34,847 nucleotides of DNA from a bacterium (GTDB lineage: Bacteria; SZUA-182; DTGQ01; JAFGSM01): positions 1 to 34,847 of the forward strand of contig JAFGSM010000183.1 of the NCBI GenBank assembly GCA_016934595.1, written 5' to 3'. Below the pieces are notes generated by a model. That model searched no databases. It was not told the origin of the DNA and saw only the letters and a program-made list of their open reading frames with translations. This document shows positions 1-7,977 of this stretch, piece after piece. The translations under genes were made by a program, and so were the position numbers. Numbering within the stretch: the stretch's first letter is position 1; each line of letters begins with the position of its first letter.

Positions 1-117
1 GTCTTCCTATAATTTTCCATGCATACGATTATACCTCAAGGGATCGCCTAAAGGCGAGGGTTTTTCTCCCAAATTGAGACAATAAATATGCCTTGTATCC
101 TGCTTTTTCGCTTTTCG

Positions 118-243
118 GTTATATAGATTCACGGATTCAGGATGAAAATAGCATCTATTTCCCAGACAAACCCTCAAGCCGTTTTGCGCGGCGACACGAA
201 GGATGAAAATAAACAACGAGGTTCATTTTCGAGATAAACTGAG
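118..243. repeat. Dispersed two-hairpin repeat, two degenerate units
   Basis: Two degraded units of the family described at 25598-25742. Each shows the 'AAACCCTCA' lead-in, a GC hairpin (GCCGTTTTGCGCGGC) and the 'GATGAAAATA...ATTTTC' arm, ending in 'GAGATAAAC'. The first unit (from about 118) is less well preserved. The array runs up to the 9-bp target duplication of the adjacent MITE. No gene is visible in bases 1-250. A short GC hairpin at about 50-61 followed by five Ts could be a weak terminator of a gene beyond the window edge, but this is not convincing. Confidence 0.6.
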
Positions 244-261
244 ATTCAACACATTATCATA

Positions 262-362
262 CAGCAATTCTCATTATGACGCTTTTTAACACAATATATA
301 ATATTTAATCTATCTTAATATACAATATATAGCATGAAAATTGGTCATAATGAGAATTGCTG
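262..362. mobile_element. MITE-like element, family 1, copy A (101 bp)
   Basis: The element is 101 bp long with a 19-bp perfect terminal inverted repeat, CAGCAATTCTCATTATGAC, at 262-280 and its complement at 344-362. It is flanked by a perfect 9-bp direct repeat, ATTATCATA, at 253-261 and 363-371, which is a target-site duplication. It contains no coding capacity. The reverse complement aligns without gaps to the copy at 34355-34455, about three quarters identical. It inserted directly at the stop codon of the Pro-rich gene; the TGA stop lies in the duplicated target and was probably already present before insertion. It is presumably mobilised in trans by an IS with matching ends; 9-bp duplications are typical of several families (for example IS4 and IS1), and the parent is not in the window. 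Confidence 0.85.
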
Positions 363-366
363 ATTA

Positions 367-1134
367 TCATATTGGAGGAATCGGTGTAGGAGGAACTGGC
401 AGACCTATCGGTGTTGTTGGAGCAGGAAGCGAGGTAATAGGTATAGGTGTTGGCACAGGCCATGTTGTTGGAGGAGGTAAAGGCAATGGCGATGGAGGCG
501 TCACTGGGGTAGGTGGAACTGGTGCAGCGACAATTGGAGGAGTCGGCACAGTGATTGTTACAGGAGAAGGTATGGGCACGGGCACCGTCACTGGTGTTGG
601 TGTTGGAGGAGGAGCTATACCAGGCCATATGACAGGAGCAGGAGCCAAAGTCGCCGTCCAGATAGGCCAGGTTGGCGCTATTACCGGCAAAAGCCCAAAG
701 GTAAATGCAGGAGGCGCTGTTATTACCGGGATAGTGGAAGTTATTGGCGTAACTGTTGTTGCCAGTGGAGCCACAACAGTCAGAGGAGCCAGGGATATCG
801 GAATGGTGGCGGTTGTGGTCAGGGCATTAAATTGTCTAAAAAGTGAAAGCGGTGAAACAATCGGGGATAATAAAGGCGCAGGAGGAAACATCCGAAAAGG
901 CGATATGCCGGGAAATCCCAGCGAATAAAGGCTGCCTGTTTGAAATGGATTAAATAAATTCCCCAAAGCGGGGTTATAGGGTGACATGTAAAAAGCCAAT
1001 TGAGCAGAACGTAATAATGGTGTGAAGTAGGCGTCTGTCACCTGCACTGGCAAGATATTTACACCTATAAAAATAATTATGAATATAGCTAATAATAAAG
1101 GCAGATACCTTTTAGACCTTTTGATTTTATTCAT
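367..1134 (-). CDS. Secreted proline-rich low-complexity protein
   Basis: Function unknown. The 255-residue protein starts with a basic stretch (MNKIKRSKRY) and a hydrophobic segment (LPLLLAIFIIIFIGVNIL), which looks like a signal peptide or N-terminal anchor. Residues from about 105 onward are almost entirely Pro, Thr, Val, Ile and Ala, with many PTP and PVP steps, suggesting an extended rod-like cell-surface or wall-spanning region. There are no cysteines or recognisable catalytic motifs. The start is supported by an AAAGGGGG ribosome site 8 bases upstream. The gene is divergent from the diadenylate cyclase gene, and a MITE lies immediately behind its stop. The opposite-strand Gly-rich ORF (341-928) is its shadow: it starts inside the MITE and has no signal peptide. 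That the product is secreted is inferred from the N-terminus. Confidence 0.6.
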   Translation of the reverse strand: MNKIKRSKRYLPLLLAIFIIIFIGVNILPVQVTDAYFTPLLRSAQLAFYMSPYNPALGNLFNPFQTGSLYSLGFPGISPFRMFPPAPLLSPIVSPLSLFRQFNALTTTATIPISLAPLTVVAPLATTVTPITSTIPVITAPPAFTFGLLPVIAPTWPIWTATLAPAPVIWPGIAPPPTPTPVTVPVPIPSPVTITVPTPPIVAAPVPPTPVTPPSPLPLPPPTTWPVPTPIPITSLPAPTTPIGLPVPPTPIPPI

Positions 1135-1352
1135 AGCCGCGCCCCCTTTAATTTTAAAAAATAGACCGCCTCTTTTAAGACACCAAAGGCTTACTTATTG
1201 ATTCACTAATTTATTAATGATGGGTTGTTCATTCTGTTAATATTATAGCCTCCCTTTAAATTTTTTTTCAAGTGAATAAACCTAAATTGAATAAATCTGA
1301 ATTCCAATTATTTGCCTCTTGCCGCATTTAAAAAATTGCGATAAATTAAGAT

Positions 1353-2522
1353 ATGATCAATGTATTGACACACCTTAAATGGTTGGACCTGATTGATATT
1401 CTGTTAATCACATTCGTGGTCTATCAGATATACATCCTGTTTCATGAAACCAAAGGTTTTCGAATCCTCATAGGTCTGTTTTGTCTGGCTGTAATATATG
1501 TTTTGATAAAATCATGGGGTTTATTCCTTTCGACATGGGTATTCGAGATTTTTTGGCAAGCATTGATAATATTGATAATAATCGTTTTTCAACCTGAAAT
1601 AAGAGACGTCCTGGCAAAATTTAATTTCCTGGATTTTTTTCAAGGGAACAAGGCAATATCACCAGATTCATCTGGAATAGAAGCAATATGCAGGAGTGTA
1701 TTCCGCATGGCCGAAAGCAAAACCGGCGCTATTATCGTTTTCAAACAAAGGGATGATTTGAAGGATCTGATTCGCGATGGTATAAGGCTTGACGGAGAAA
1801 TCAGCGAAACTGTCTTGTTGAGCATATTTCAAAAGTCCTCTTTTATACATGATGGCGCAGTCCTTATTGACGGAGGAAAAATAAAGATGGCGGGCGGTTA
1901 CCTGCCAATGACTGAGAGGGAAAACCTGCCTAAGCAATATGGTTCACGCCACAGGGCGTCTCTTGGCCTTTCTGAAAAAAGCGATGCCTTTATAGTAGTA
2001 GTTTCTGAGGAAAGGGGAGAGGTTTCCGTTGTCCAGAATGACACGATAAAGAAGGTCAGGGATATAGGGACATTGTCAAACATCATCAAGGGGCATTTTA
2101 TTCAAGAACGGAAGAAAAAGCTCCCAATTTTAAAGTCGTTTTTGTCAAAGATGTTGATAGAGGATTGGTCAAAAAAGGCCACTGCATTTTTGTTGGTTTT
2201 TGTCTTCTGGGCATTAATGGCAGGGCAGCAAAATTATTCTCAAGACTTGATAGTGCCCTTTGAATATAAAAAAATCCCTGCTAATATGGAATTGGTGTCA
2301 CCGCCACAAAATGCCAAAATCTCCATAAAAGGCATCCGCAAACTTGTTTCCTCATTAAAAGCCGAGGAAATCCGCATCGAACTGGATGTTTCATTGGCCC
2401 AGTGGGGGAGGCGCACTTACTATATCTCTCAGAAGGATATCAATCTGCCAGCCGGTATACAGTTACTGTACATTGAACCTTCTGTCCTTAAATTAGACTT
2501 TAAGACTACATCCACTATCTGA
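1353..2522 (+). CDS. cdaA: Diadenylate cyclase CdaA fused to a YbbR-like domain
   Basis: Makes the second messenger c-di-AMP from two ATP at the inner membrane. Residues 12-80 carry three hydrophobic helices, as in CdaA. Residues about 100-250 form the DAC (DisA_N) domain, with the nucleotide-binding DGA motif (HDGAVLI, 166-172) and the RHRAS motif (199-203), both intact. Unlike ordinary CdaA of about 270-280 residues, this protein continues through a further membrane helix (about 276-290, AFLLVFVFWALMAG) into about 90 residues ending in a pattern like one YbbR domain (VPFEYKKIPANM..., ...EPSVLKLDF). YbbR domains normally belong to the separate regulator CdaR. The ATG has only a weak ribosome site (TTAAG). 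No glmM or folP, its usual neighbours, follows; the gene ends before a MITE. The cyclase assignment is firm; the YbbR call is by pattern only. Confidence 0.9.
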   Translation: MINVLTHLKWLDLIDILLITFVVYQIYILFHETKGFRILIGLFCLAVIYVLIKSWGLFLSTWVFEIFWQALIILIIIVFQPEIRDVLAKFNFLDFFQGNKAISPDSSGIEAICRSVFRMAESKTGAIIVFKQRDDLKDLIRDGIRLDGEISETVLLSIFQKSSFIHDGAVLIDGGKIKMAGGYLPMTERENLPKQYGSRHRASLGLSEKSDAFIVVVSEERGEVSVVQNDTIKKVRDIGTLSNIIKGHFIQERKKKLPILKSFLSKMLIEDWSKKATAFLLVFVFWALMAGQQNYSQDLIVPFEYKKIPANMELVSPPQNAKISIKGIRKLVSSLKAEEIRIELDVSLAQWGRRTYYISQKDINLPAGIQLLYIEPSVLKLDFKTTSTI

Positions 2523-2559
2523 AAAAAATTTAAACGCCTTTAGCACAAAATCCTTATAT

Positions 2560-2673
2560 CAGAAATTTAGAAACTCGATAATTGGTATAGATTTATGGGC
2601 GCTCTAATGCATTTTAGACTATCTGTGAAATCGAATATTATTTACTGATTCAAAATGAGTTTCCAAATTTCTG
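2560..2673. mobile_element. MITE-like element, family 2, copy A (114 bp)
   Basis: A 114-bp block with imperfect terminal inverted repeats: CAGAAATTTAGAAACTC at the left, and the complement of CAGAAATTTGGAAACTC at the right. Its reverse complement is about 90% identical to 32590-32702. It lies just downstream of cdaA and has no coding capacity. Only three flanking bases (TAT) match, so its target duplication has decayed or cannot be defined here, unlike the other copy. Confidence 0.75.
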
Positions 2674-2750
2674 TATAGCAAATTTTCAGTGTTCAGTTGT
2701 CAGTCACAAGTGTATAGTGCCTGAAACCCCATATAAAAAATGTAAACCCC

Positions 2751-2797
2751 TATGCGATTAATTCCTATGCGATTTAAATGGAAATTCTTATGCGATT
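2751..2797. repeat. Three short direct repeats TATGCGATT
   Basis: TATGCGATT occurs at 2751-2759, 2766-2774 and 2789-2797 in the space between two convergent genes. The spacing is uneven (15 and 23 bases). No function is apparent. The rest of 2674-2842 shows no gene and no clear terminator for either neighbour. Confidence 0.4.
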
Positions 2798-2842
2798 TGA
2801 ATTCACCAAACCGCCTTTAAGGAAAACCTGAGTTGATATCGA

Positions 2843-4435
2843 CTATATTTTCGCTATGGCCCGCCTTCCTTTCCCATTTACTATGAGATTGTAAGTCTTC
2901 TCAATTCTGTCCCAATTATGCTCCCGGTCAAGCGCCCAATAACGCCCGATGACGGATACTACCCTGCCTGTGCCCATCTGTTTCGTCTTTTCTTCTATCT
3001 GTCTGACATAATAGGCGCCGCTTTCAGGCCTCTCACCGCGCCTTCCCAGAAAAGAGTGTATGAATACCCTGTCTAAACCCTCGTTTTTGGCCATCTCCAT
3101 TAGCGCAAAAAGATAATCGATGGAACCATGAGAACTATAAAAGGATACAATGCCTATCAGATGGAGGTTTGTACCGTCGTTTATGGCGCCCCTTATCGCC
3201 CAGAGCAGATTATTATTACTGTAAAAGCTCCCATCCTTTATAGAATTTTCTATCCTGACTCTGTCAGATGGCACGATCCTGCCTGCACCCAAATGGAGAT
3301 GCCCTGATTCGGAATTTCCGACGGTGTCAGCCGGAAGGCCTACTGATTCGCCTGAAGCCGAAAGACACATCCAGGGATTCTTTTCCATAAGGCTATTCAT
3401 TACTTTTGTTTGAGCGGCGGCAATCAGATTCCCTTCATTCGATGGATTATAGCCCCATCCATCGACTATTAGCAAAAGGACTTTAAGGCCACTTTGAAAT
3501 GAAGGACAGGAATTTATAAGGCTTTTTCCTGTCATAACATCAGGTTTTGAAAGGCCGAGCATATGCAAAACCGTAGGGGCCACATCAATGAGGCCGCCTT
3601 CTCCATGAATCAATTCCATACTTTGCTTTCCGTCAGGGGATATAATCATAAAAGGGACAGGGCTGTCTGTATGTCCTGTATCTATCTTTCCATCAGGGTA
3701 ATACCATTTCTCCACTGTTCCATGATCTGCAACTACTACGGTGAATATATCCGCTGCCCTTGCCTCTTTGACAATCCTTCCTATATGATGATCCACTGTG
3801 CGCACCGCCTCAATAATGGCATCCCTGTTCTCTATGTGTCCAACTACATCTATATTGGCCAGGTTTGCACAGATCAGGTCATATCCTCCGCCTCTTATGG
3901 CCTCTATTATCTTGTCAGTCACTTCAGCGCAACTCATTTGGGGCGACTGGTCAAAATTCTTTACATCGGCAGGGGATGGTATAAGATCCCTGTCTTCACC
4001 CGGAAATGTATCTTCCCTTTTTCCGTTCATGAAATATGTAATATGTGTGGATTTTTCAGACTCCGTGATTTTAATCTGTCTCATCCCGGCATTACTGACC
4101 ACCTCGCTCAAGGTATCATGAATCAATCCCAAGGGCGGGAAAGCCACTTTAACATTCAGATCAGAATCATACTGTATCATGGTTACCCATTTTGTCCGCA
4201 GATTTATATTTATTGGAAATCTATCAAAACCAGGCGAGGTAAACGCCTGAGTAAGCTCAATCTCGCGTTCCCCCCTGATATCATAAAAGATCACATAGTC
4301 ACCGGAACAAATCCTTCCTATCGGACTATTATCAGATTTCACCAGACATATTGGACCCATGCCCTCTTCTTCTTCTCCGCACCTGTATGCATCTTTGATT
4401 GCAACCGACATGGGAAACGAGTTATTTTCTTCCAT
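2843..4435 (-). CDS. Circularly permuted iPGM-like phosphoglycerate mutase
   Basis: A 530-residue alkaline-phosphatase-superfamily protein built from all parts of cofactor-independent phosphoglycerate mutase (3-PG to 2-PG) in a rotated order. Residues 8-308 match the usual C-terminal part: R54 and R57, the EK of 'TESEK' (K128), D196 and H200 (NIDVVGH), D237-H238 (ADHG) and H255 (TGHT). Residues 317-522 match the usual N-terminus: VLLLIVDGWGYN (D325), the phospho-acceptor serine in VGNSESGH (S375), then the transferase part ending in GRYWALDREHNWDR. The normal N- and C-termini are joined near 309-317, and the new ends fall inside the transferase domain. Metal ligands and the nucleophile are kept. 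The usual SDGGVHSH loop reads SFYSSHGS and the usual DGRD reads GRRG, so substrate or activity may differ. A TAGGAGT ribosome site precedes the ATG. It lies 114 bases downstream of purM. Family assignment is sure; activity is not. Confidence 0.88.
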   Translation of the reverse strand: MEENNSFPMSVAIKDAYRCGEEEEGMGPICLVKSDNSPIGRICSGDYVIFYDIRGEREIELTQAFTSPGFDRFPININLRTKWVTMIQYDSDLNVKVAFPPLGLIHDTLSEVVSNAGMRQIKITESEKSTHITYFMNGKREDTFPGEDRDLIPSPADVKNFDQSPQMSCAEVTDKIIEAIRGGGYDLICANLANIDVVGHIENRDAIIEAVRTVDHHIGRIVKEARAADIFTVVVADHGTVEKWYYPDGKIDTGHTDSPVPFMIISPDGKQSMELIHGEGGLIDVAPTVLHMLGLSKPDVMTGKSLINSCPSFQSGLKVLLLIVDGWGYNPSNEGNLIAAAQTKVMNSLMEKNPWMCLSASGESVGLPADTVGNSESGHLHLGAGRIVPSDRVRIENSIKDGSFYSNNNLLWAIRGAINDGTNLHLIGIVSFYSSHGSIDYLFALMEMAKNEGLDRVFIHSFLGRRGERPESGAYYVRQIEEKTKQMGTGRVVSVIGRYWALDREHNWDRIEKTYNLIVNGKGRRAIAKI

Positions 4436-4549
4436 ATAATTTACTCCTATAACTATAATATATCATTATAAAATGTACTCTTTTCTTAAGATCATTGACA
4501 TATAAGATATAAGACATATAACTACATGAACGATAAAGGTTTTTGTTCA

Positions 4550-5662
4550 CTAAAGAAATGCCCTACCCTTCCCTATTAGGCCAAAAGGCCGCACCTCCAA
4601 AAACCTTTCCTGACTTTCCATAGCAAATCCTATCCTGTGAAGCTCAATCTGATGTCGATCGCATATTTCTGCCAAAATATGTATATCGTCAGGGGCGCAG
4701 ACTATACAAAATCCTATACCCATATTAAAGACCCTAAACATCTCCCTGTCCGAAACCCCGCCTTTTTCCTTGATCAGTTTAAATATAGGCGGAGGATCGG
4801 GAAGATGATCGATGATAAAGGCAACCTGTGAATCCACCCTGAGAAGATTAAGCAGGCCGTCGCCAGTGATATGGCAAAATGCCTTTACTCCGGACATCTT
4901 CTCCATAACATCCAGAATAACAGGGACATATATGCGGGTAGGTATAAGTAATTCTTCACCTAAGGTTTTGCCAAGCTCAGGGATCATGCTGTCTATCTTC
5001 AAGCCGCCATCATTAAAAAGAACCCTTCTTGCCAAGGAAAAGCCATTGCTATGGATTCCACTGCTAGACAATCCGAATACAATATCTCCAGGCGCTATAC
5101 CTTTACCCGTAAGGATCCTGTCTGTTTCAACTATGCCTATGGCCATACCTGCAAGGTCAAATCCCTTTCCCTCCTCCAGACCTTTAATAAGATCCCTGAC
5201 CTGAGCGGTTTCGCCTCCTGGAATAGCAACTCCGGACTGTTTTGCCCCCTCATAAAGCCCTTTGGCTATTTCGCTTAGAATATTTTCGTCAATCCTTTGC
5301 AAGGCCAGATAATTCAGCATGGATATAGGCCTGGCTCCCACACACAGAATGTCATTCACGTTCATAGCCACACAGTCAATGCCTATGGTGCTATAATCTC
5401 CCATCATCTGGGCAACAAGCACCTTTGTCCCTACCCCGTCCGCTGATAAGGCGATACCTATATCTTTTTCACCTGTACTAATCTTGATGACATTCGCAAA
5501 ATGTCCCAGATCCAGAATGACCTCGCCAGGCATATTTCTGGTAAAGGAGAAGGTTTCCCGTATCATATCTAAAAACCCCCTCATGCTGACAGTTTCTGCC
5601 GGAGTATCCACACCCGATTCTGCGTAATTATCCCTCGATCTTTTATCCGTTCTAAAATCCAT
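4550..5662 (-). CDS. purM: Phosphoribosylformylglycinamidine cyclo-ligase (AIR synthetase)
   Basis: Fifth step of de novo purine synthesis: ATP-dependent closure of FGAM to AIR in the cytoplasm. Family motifs appear in order: SADGVGTK (73-80), DCVAMNVNDI (96-105), GGETAQ (149-154), GLSSSGIHSNGFSLAR, HITGDG and FNMGIGF near the C-terminus. HITGDG replaces the more usual HITGGG. At 370 residues it is slightly longer than typical (about 345); the extra part is the N-terminal stretch before the conserved core. The start has a strong GGGAGGAAAGG ribosome site 4-5 bases upstream. It lies downstream of purD on the same strand, separated by a hairpin-repeat array of about 230 bases, which may affect mRNA processing or relative expression. 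Confidence 0.95.
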   Translation of the reverse strand: MDFRTDKRSRDNYAESGVDTPAETVSMRGFLDMIRETFSFTRNMPGEVILDLGHFANVIKISTGEKDIGIALSADGVGTKVLVAQMMGDYSTIGIDCVAMNVNDILCVGARPISMLNYLALQRIDENILSEIAKGLYEGAKQSGVAIPGGETAQVRDLIKGLEEGKGFDLAGMAIGIVETDRILTGKGIAPGDIVFGLSSSGIHSNGFSLARRVLFNDGGLKIDSMIPELGKTLGEELLIPTRIYVPVILDVMEKMSGVKAFCHITGDGLLNLLRVDSQVAFIIDHLPDPPPIFKLIKEKGGVSDREMFRVFNMGIGFCIVCAPDDIHILAEICDRHQIELHRIGFAMESQERFLEVRPFGLIGKGRAFL

Positions 5663-5718
5663 TTTTCCTTTCCTCCCTGTTCCGGACTTGTTCTCTTTTT
5701 TATTTTATCTTCAACTTT

Positions 5719-5945
5719 GTCTCGAAAATAGATTCTATTTTCATAGTTCGTGGCGGCCTGAAAGGCCATGGGTGTTTGTTCAGAAAATAAAACCATGTTG
5801 TTTATTTTCATGCTTAATGGCAACATTAAGTGGCATGTGGGTCTGTCTCTAAAATAAAACCTCATTGCCTATTTTCATCCTTCATGTCGCCTTAAAACGG
5901 CATGACCATTTGTCTATTGACCACAGGCCATCTTTAAAAGGCGTG
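5719..5945. repeat. Dispersed two-hairpin repeat array between purM and purD
   Basis: About three and a half tandem units of 60-67 bases in the reverse orientation. Each contains an A/T-rich arm (GAAAATAGATTCTATTTTC in the first unit) and a GC arm (GGCGGCCTGAAAGGCC; TGGCAACATTAAGTGGCA; CGCCTTAAAACGGC). The unit border looks like TGTCTCGAAAATA. The array occupies most of the 315-base gap between purD and purM and would be transcribed if the two are cotranscribed. No protein-coding gene is credible here; ORF 5581-5865 is a product of the repeat and an out-of-frame piece of purM. Confidence 0.75.
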
Positions 5946-5977
5946 CTTCCATAGAATATTGCGCAGTTACAAATCCG

Positions 5978-7261
5978 TCAAAAAAGTCCAAGCCTTCTAA
6001 GTCCTTTTTGAGCAATATCCCTCCTGAAATAAATCCCCTCAAACTGGATGAGATCAATAGCCTTATATGCCTTGTCTACAGCCTGCCTTAGATCGCTGCC
6101 CAAAGCTGTGACTCCCAAAACCCTGCCGCCATTTGTAAGTACCTTTCTACCCTCTTTCCTTGTGCCTGAATGGAAAACTGTAACCCCTTTAATCTTCGAA
6201 ACCTCTTTCAGCCCGGAAATCTCCTTTCCCTTTTCATAAACGTCAGGATAACCTGAAGAAACCGCTACCACGCATACCGCTGCATTATTACTCCATGAAA
6301 GTTTTACACCTGAAAGCTTGACTTTTATAACCGCCTGTATTACAGGCATAAGATCATCCTCCATACGCAGCAGGATAGGCTGGGTCTCAGGGTCTCCAAA
6401 CCTGCAATTAAATTCAAGGACAAATGGCTCGTTATCTTTGATCATAAGACCTGCATAAAGAACCCCCTTATAAGTTATCCCTCTTTTGGTCATCCCACGA
6501 ACAACCGGCAGCATTATTTTATCCATAATCTTCTTGTGTATCTCGGGGGTGATAACTGGCGCGGGAGAATAAGCCCCCATACCTCCGGTATTTGGCCCCT
6601 GATCCTGTTCACGTATTGATTTATGATCTTGGGACGACGCCATTGGCAAGACCGTTTTCCCATCTGTAAACGCCAAGAAAGACGCCTCTTCACCTGTAAG
6701 GAGGTCCTCAAGTATAATCTTATTGCCAGCCGCGCCAAACGCCTTTTCAATGATAATCTTTTGGACCGCCCTTTGAGTATCCCTGAGGTTTTGACATATA
6801 ATTACGCCTTTTCCGGCAGCAATGCCGTCCGCCTTGACTACTATGGGAAAACCCCTATTTTTGGCATATTCAAGGGCAGAACCGCAATCGGTAAAAACTG
6901 CAAAATCTGGCGTGGGAATACCGCTTTCCTTCATCAGTTCTTTGGCAAATGACTTGCTTGATTCAAGTATCGCGGCATCCTTTGAAGGACCGAATATCTT
7001 TAATCCCTTGCTATTAAATGTGTCAACTATGCCTAAACTCAATGGCGCCTCAGGCCCAACTATAGTAATATCAACACCATTTTGTTTTGCAAGATCGGAA
7101 AGTCCCTCGCAATCAGATAAATCCCATGGAACACACTCAGCTATCTCTTCAATGCCCGCATTGCCAGGCACACAAATAATATGGGATACAAGAGGGCTCT
7201 TTTTCAACTTCCAAGCCAGGGCGTGTTCCCTCCCCCCGCCGCCTATAATCATAATTTTCAT
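5978..7261 (-). CDS. purD: Phosphoribosylamine-glycine ligase (GAR synthetase)
   Basis: Second step of purine synthesis: ATP-dependent joining of glycine to phosphoribosylamine, cytoplasmic. The 427-residue length is normal for PurD. Seen: the N-terminal GGGGREHALAWKL, VVGPE-type motif TIVGPEAPL, the ATP-grasp region with VVKADGIAAGKGV, the signature GPNTGGMGAYSPAP, and EFNCRFGDPETQ near the metal site. The C-terminal sandwich domain ends in YFRRDIAQKGL, as expected. Start: ATG with AAAGGAG upstream at a slightly long spacing. It is the first gene of a minus-strand series followed by purM and the permuted mutase. Confidence 0.96.
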   Translation of the reverse strand: MKIMIIGGGGREHALAWKLKKSPLVSHIICVPGNAGIEEIAECVPWDLSDCEGLSDLAKQNGVDITIVGPEAPLSLGIVDTFNSKGLKIFGPSKDAAILESSKSFAKELMKESGIPTPDFAVFTDCGSALEYAKNRGFPIVVKADGIAAGKGVIICQNLRDTQRAVQKIIIEKAFGAAGNKIILEDLLTGEEASFLAFTDGKTVLPMASSQDHKSIREQDQGPNTGGMGAYSPAPVITPEIHKKIMDKIMLPVVRGMTKRGITYKGVLYAGLMIKDNEPFVLEFNCRFGDPETQPILLRMEDDLMPVIQAVIKVKLSGVKLSWSNNAAVCVVAVSSGYPDVYEKGKEISGLKEVSKIKGVTVFHSGTRKEGRKVLTNGGRVLGVTALGSDLRQAVDKAYKAIDLIQFEGIYFRRDIAQKGLRRLGLF

Positions 7262-7311
7262 AACACGTTTAAGCTCCTTTCTATTTTTTTTCTATATAAA
7301 CACACATTGCT

Positions 7312-7420
7312 TATTGAGACCCCGCCACGAATAATGAAAATGAATAATGAAAATGAAACACACATGCCAATAAATTGGCACAAAGGAGGATGAAAATCAT
7401 AAACGATTTTCAGACAAAAA
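7312..7420. repeat. Dispersed two-hairpin repeat, forward units
   Basis: Forward-orientation units. The sequence CCACGAATAATGAAAAT is followed by a GC arm, TGCCAATAAATTGGCA, and an A/T arm, GAAAATCATAAACGATTTTC, ending in AGACAAA. A partial internal duplication (AATGAATAATGAAAATGAA) expands the first unit. The pairing is maintained although the arm sequences differ from the copies elsewhere. Confidence 0.65.
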
Positions 7421-7569
7421 TAAACAAAATTTGCATAGTTATATCTGTCTCCTGCCCATATATGGCTGGCATTCTGGTGTATTTTGAACCAAAATTGTTA
7501 TTATCAGAAACTTGGAAATCCATTTTAGATCGGAAAATAATCTTTAATTTTATACAGACTGAAATACAT

Positions 7570-7611
7570 CAGAGGTCTGATCTTCTTCTTCAGAGGTCTG
7601 ATCTTGTTCTT
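7570..7611. repeat. Tandem 21-bp duplication
   Basis: CAGAGGTCTGATCTTCTTCT (plus one T) is followed directly by the same 21 bases with one change (C to G at base 16). It lies outside any credible gene, and no function is apparent. Confidence 0.7.
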
Positions 7612-7893
7612 CTTTAAAGACTCAATTTTTGAGTTTACAAATCTTTGGTTATAATTTATGGCGATAAAAACAGGCATGGGTTTTCAACAATTATTGGACA
7701 TTATTAACTGTTCAGGATATTTATTACATGATTTTTTGAATCAAGGCTATTTATTACCGATCACTTATAATCTTTTTATTGGAACAGACGGGTATGACTG
7801 AATGCCTATATATATTAAGTAGTCCTGCATCCTACCTATTAATTATTAACCTAAGGAGGATGCTTGATTCATTGAAAATAAGGAGCGAATAAA

Positions 7894-7977
7894 ATGAGAA
7901 CAATTGTATGCTTAATAGTATATATTAAAAAATCTCAGCAAACAAATCAAGTATATAATTTTGTCAAGTTAAATTAG
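7894..7977 (+). CDS. Possible 27-residue small ORF
   Basis: ATG at 7894 has AAGGAGCG about 6 bases upstream and opens 27 codons (MRTIVCLIVYIKK..., ending VKLN) before TAG. The first half is hydrophobic, so a small membrane peptide is conceivable. There is no homology I can recognise and no promoter evidence, and the region is A/T-rich, where such ORFs arise by chance. Listed only because the ribosome site is good. Confidence 0.2.
   Translation: MRTIVCLIVYIKKSQQTNQVYNFVKLN

Noticed and set aside
41-66. Terminator of a gene beyond the left edge
   Set aside because: The stem is only about 5 bp and its T run does not follow directly; no gene end is visible to support it.
341-928. Plus-strand Gly/Val-rich ORF of 195 codons
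   Set aside because: Antisense of the Pro-rich gene; it begins within the MITE and lacks a signal peptide and ribosome site, while the minus-strand frame has both.
3563-4471. Plus-strand 302-codon ORF
   Set aside because: Lies entirely opposite the mutase gene, which carries clear family motifs; the plus-strand translation has no recognisable features.
5581-5865. Minus-strand 94-codon ORF upstream of purM
   Set aside because: Made of hairpin-repeat DNA and an out-of-frame piece of purM.
5719-5945. Possible CRISPR array
   Set aside because: Units vary in length and sequence, spacers are not distinct from repeats, and each unit is two hairpins; copies also occur singly at many sites.
7375-7617. 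Plus-strand 80-codon ORF
   Set aside because: Starts in repeat DNA and ends in a 21-bp tandem duplication; composition not protein-like.
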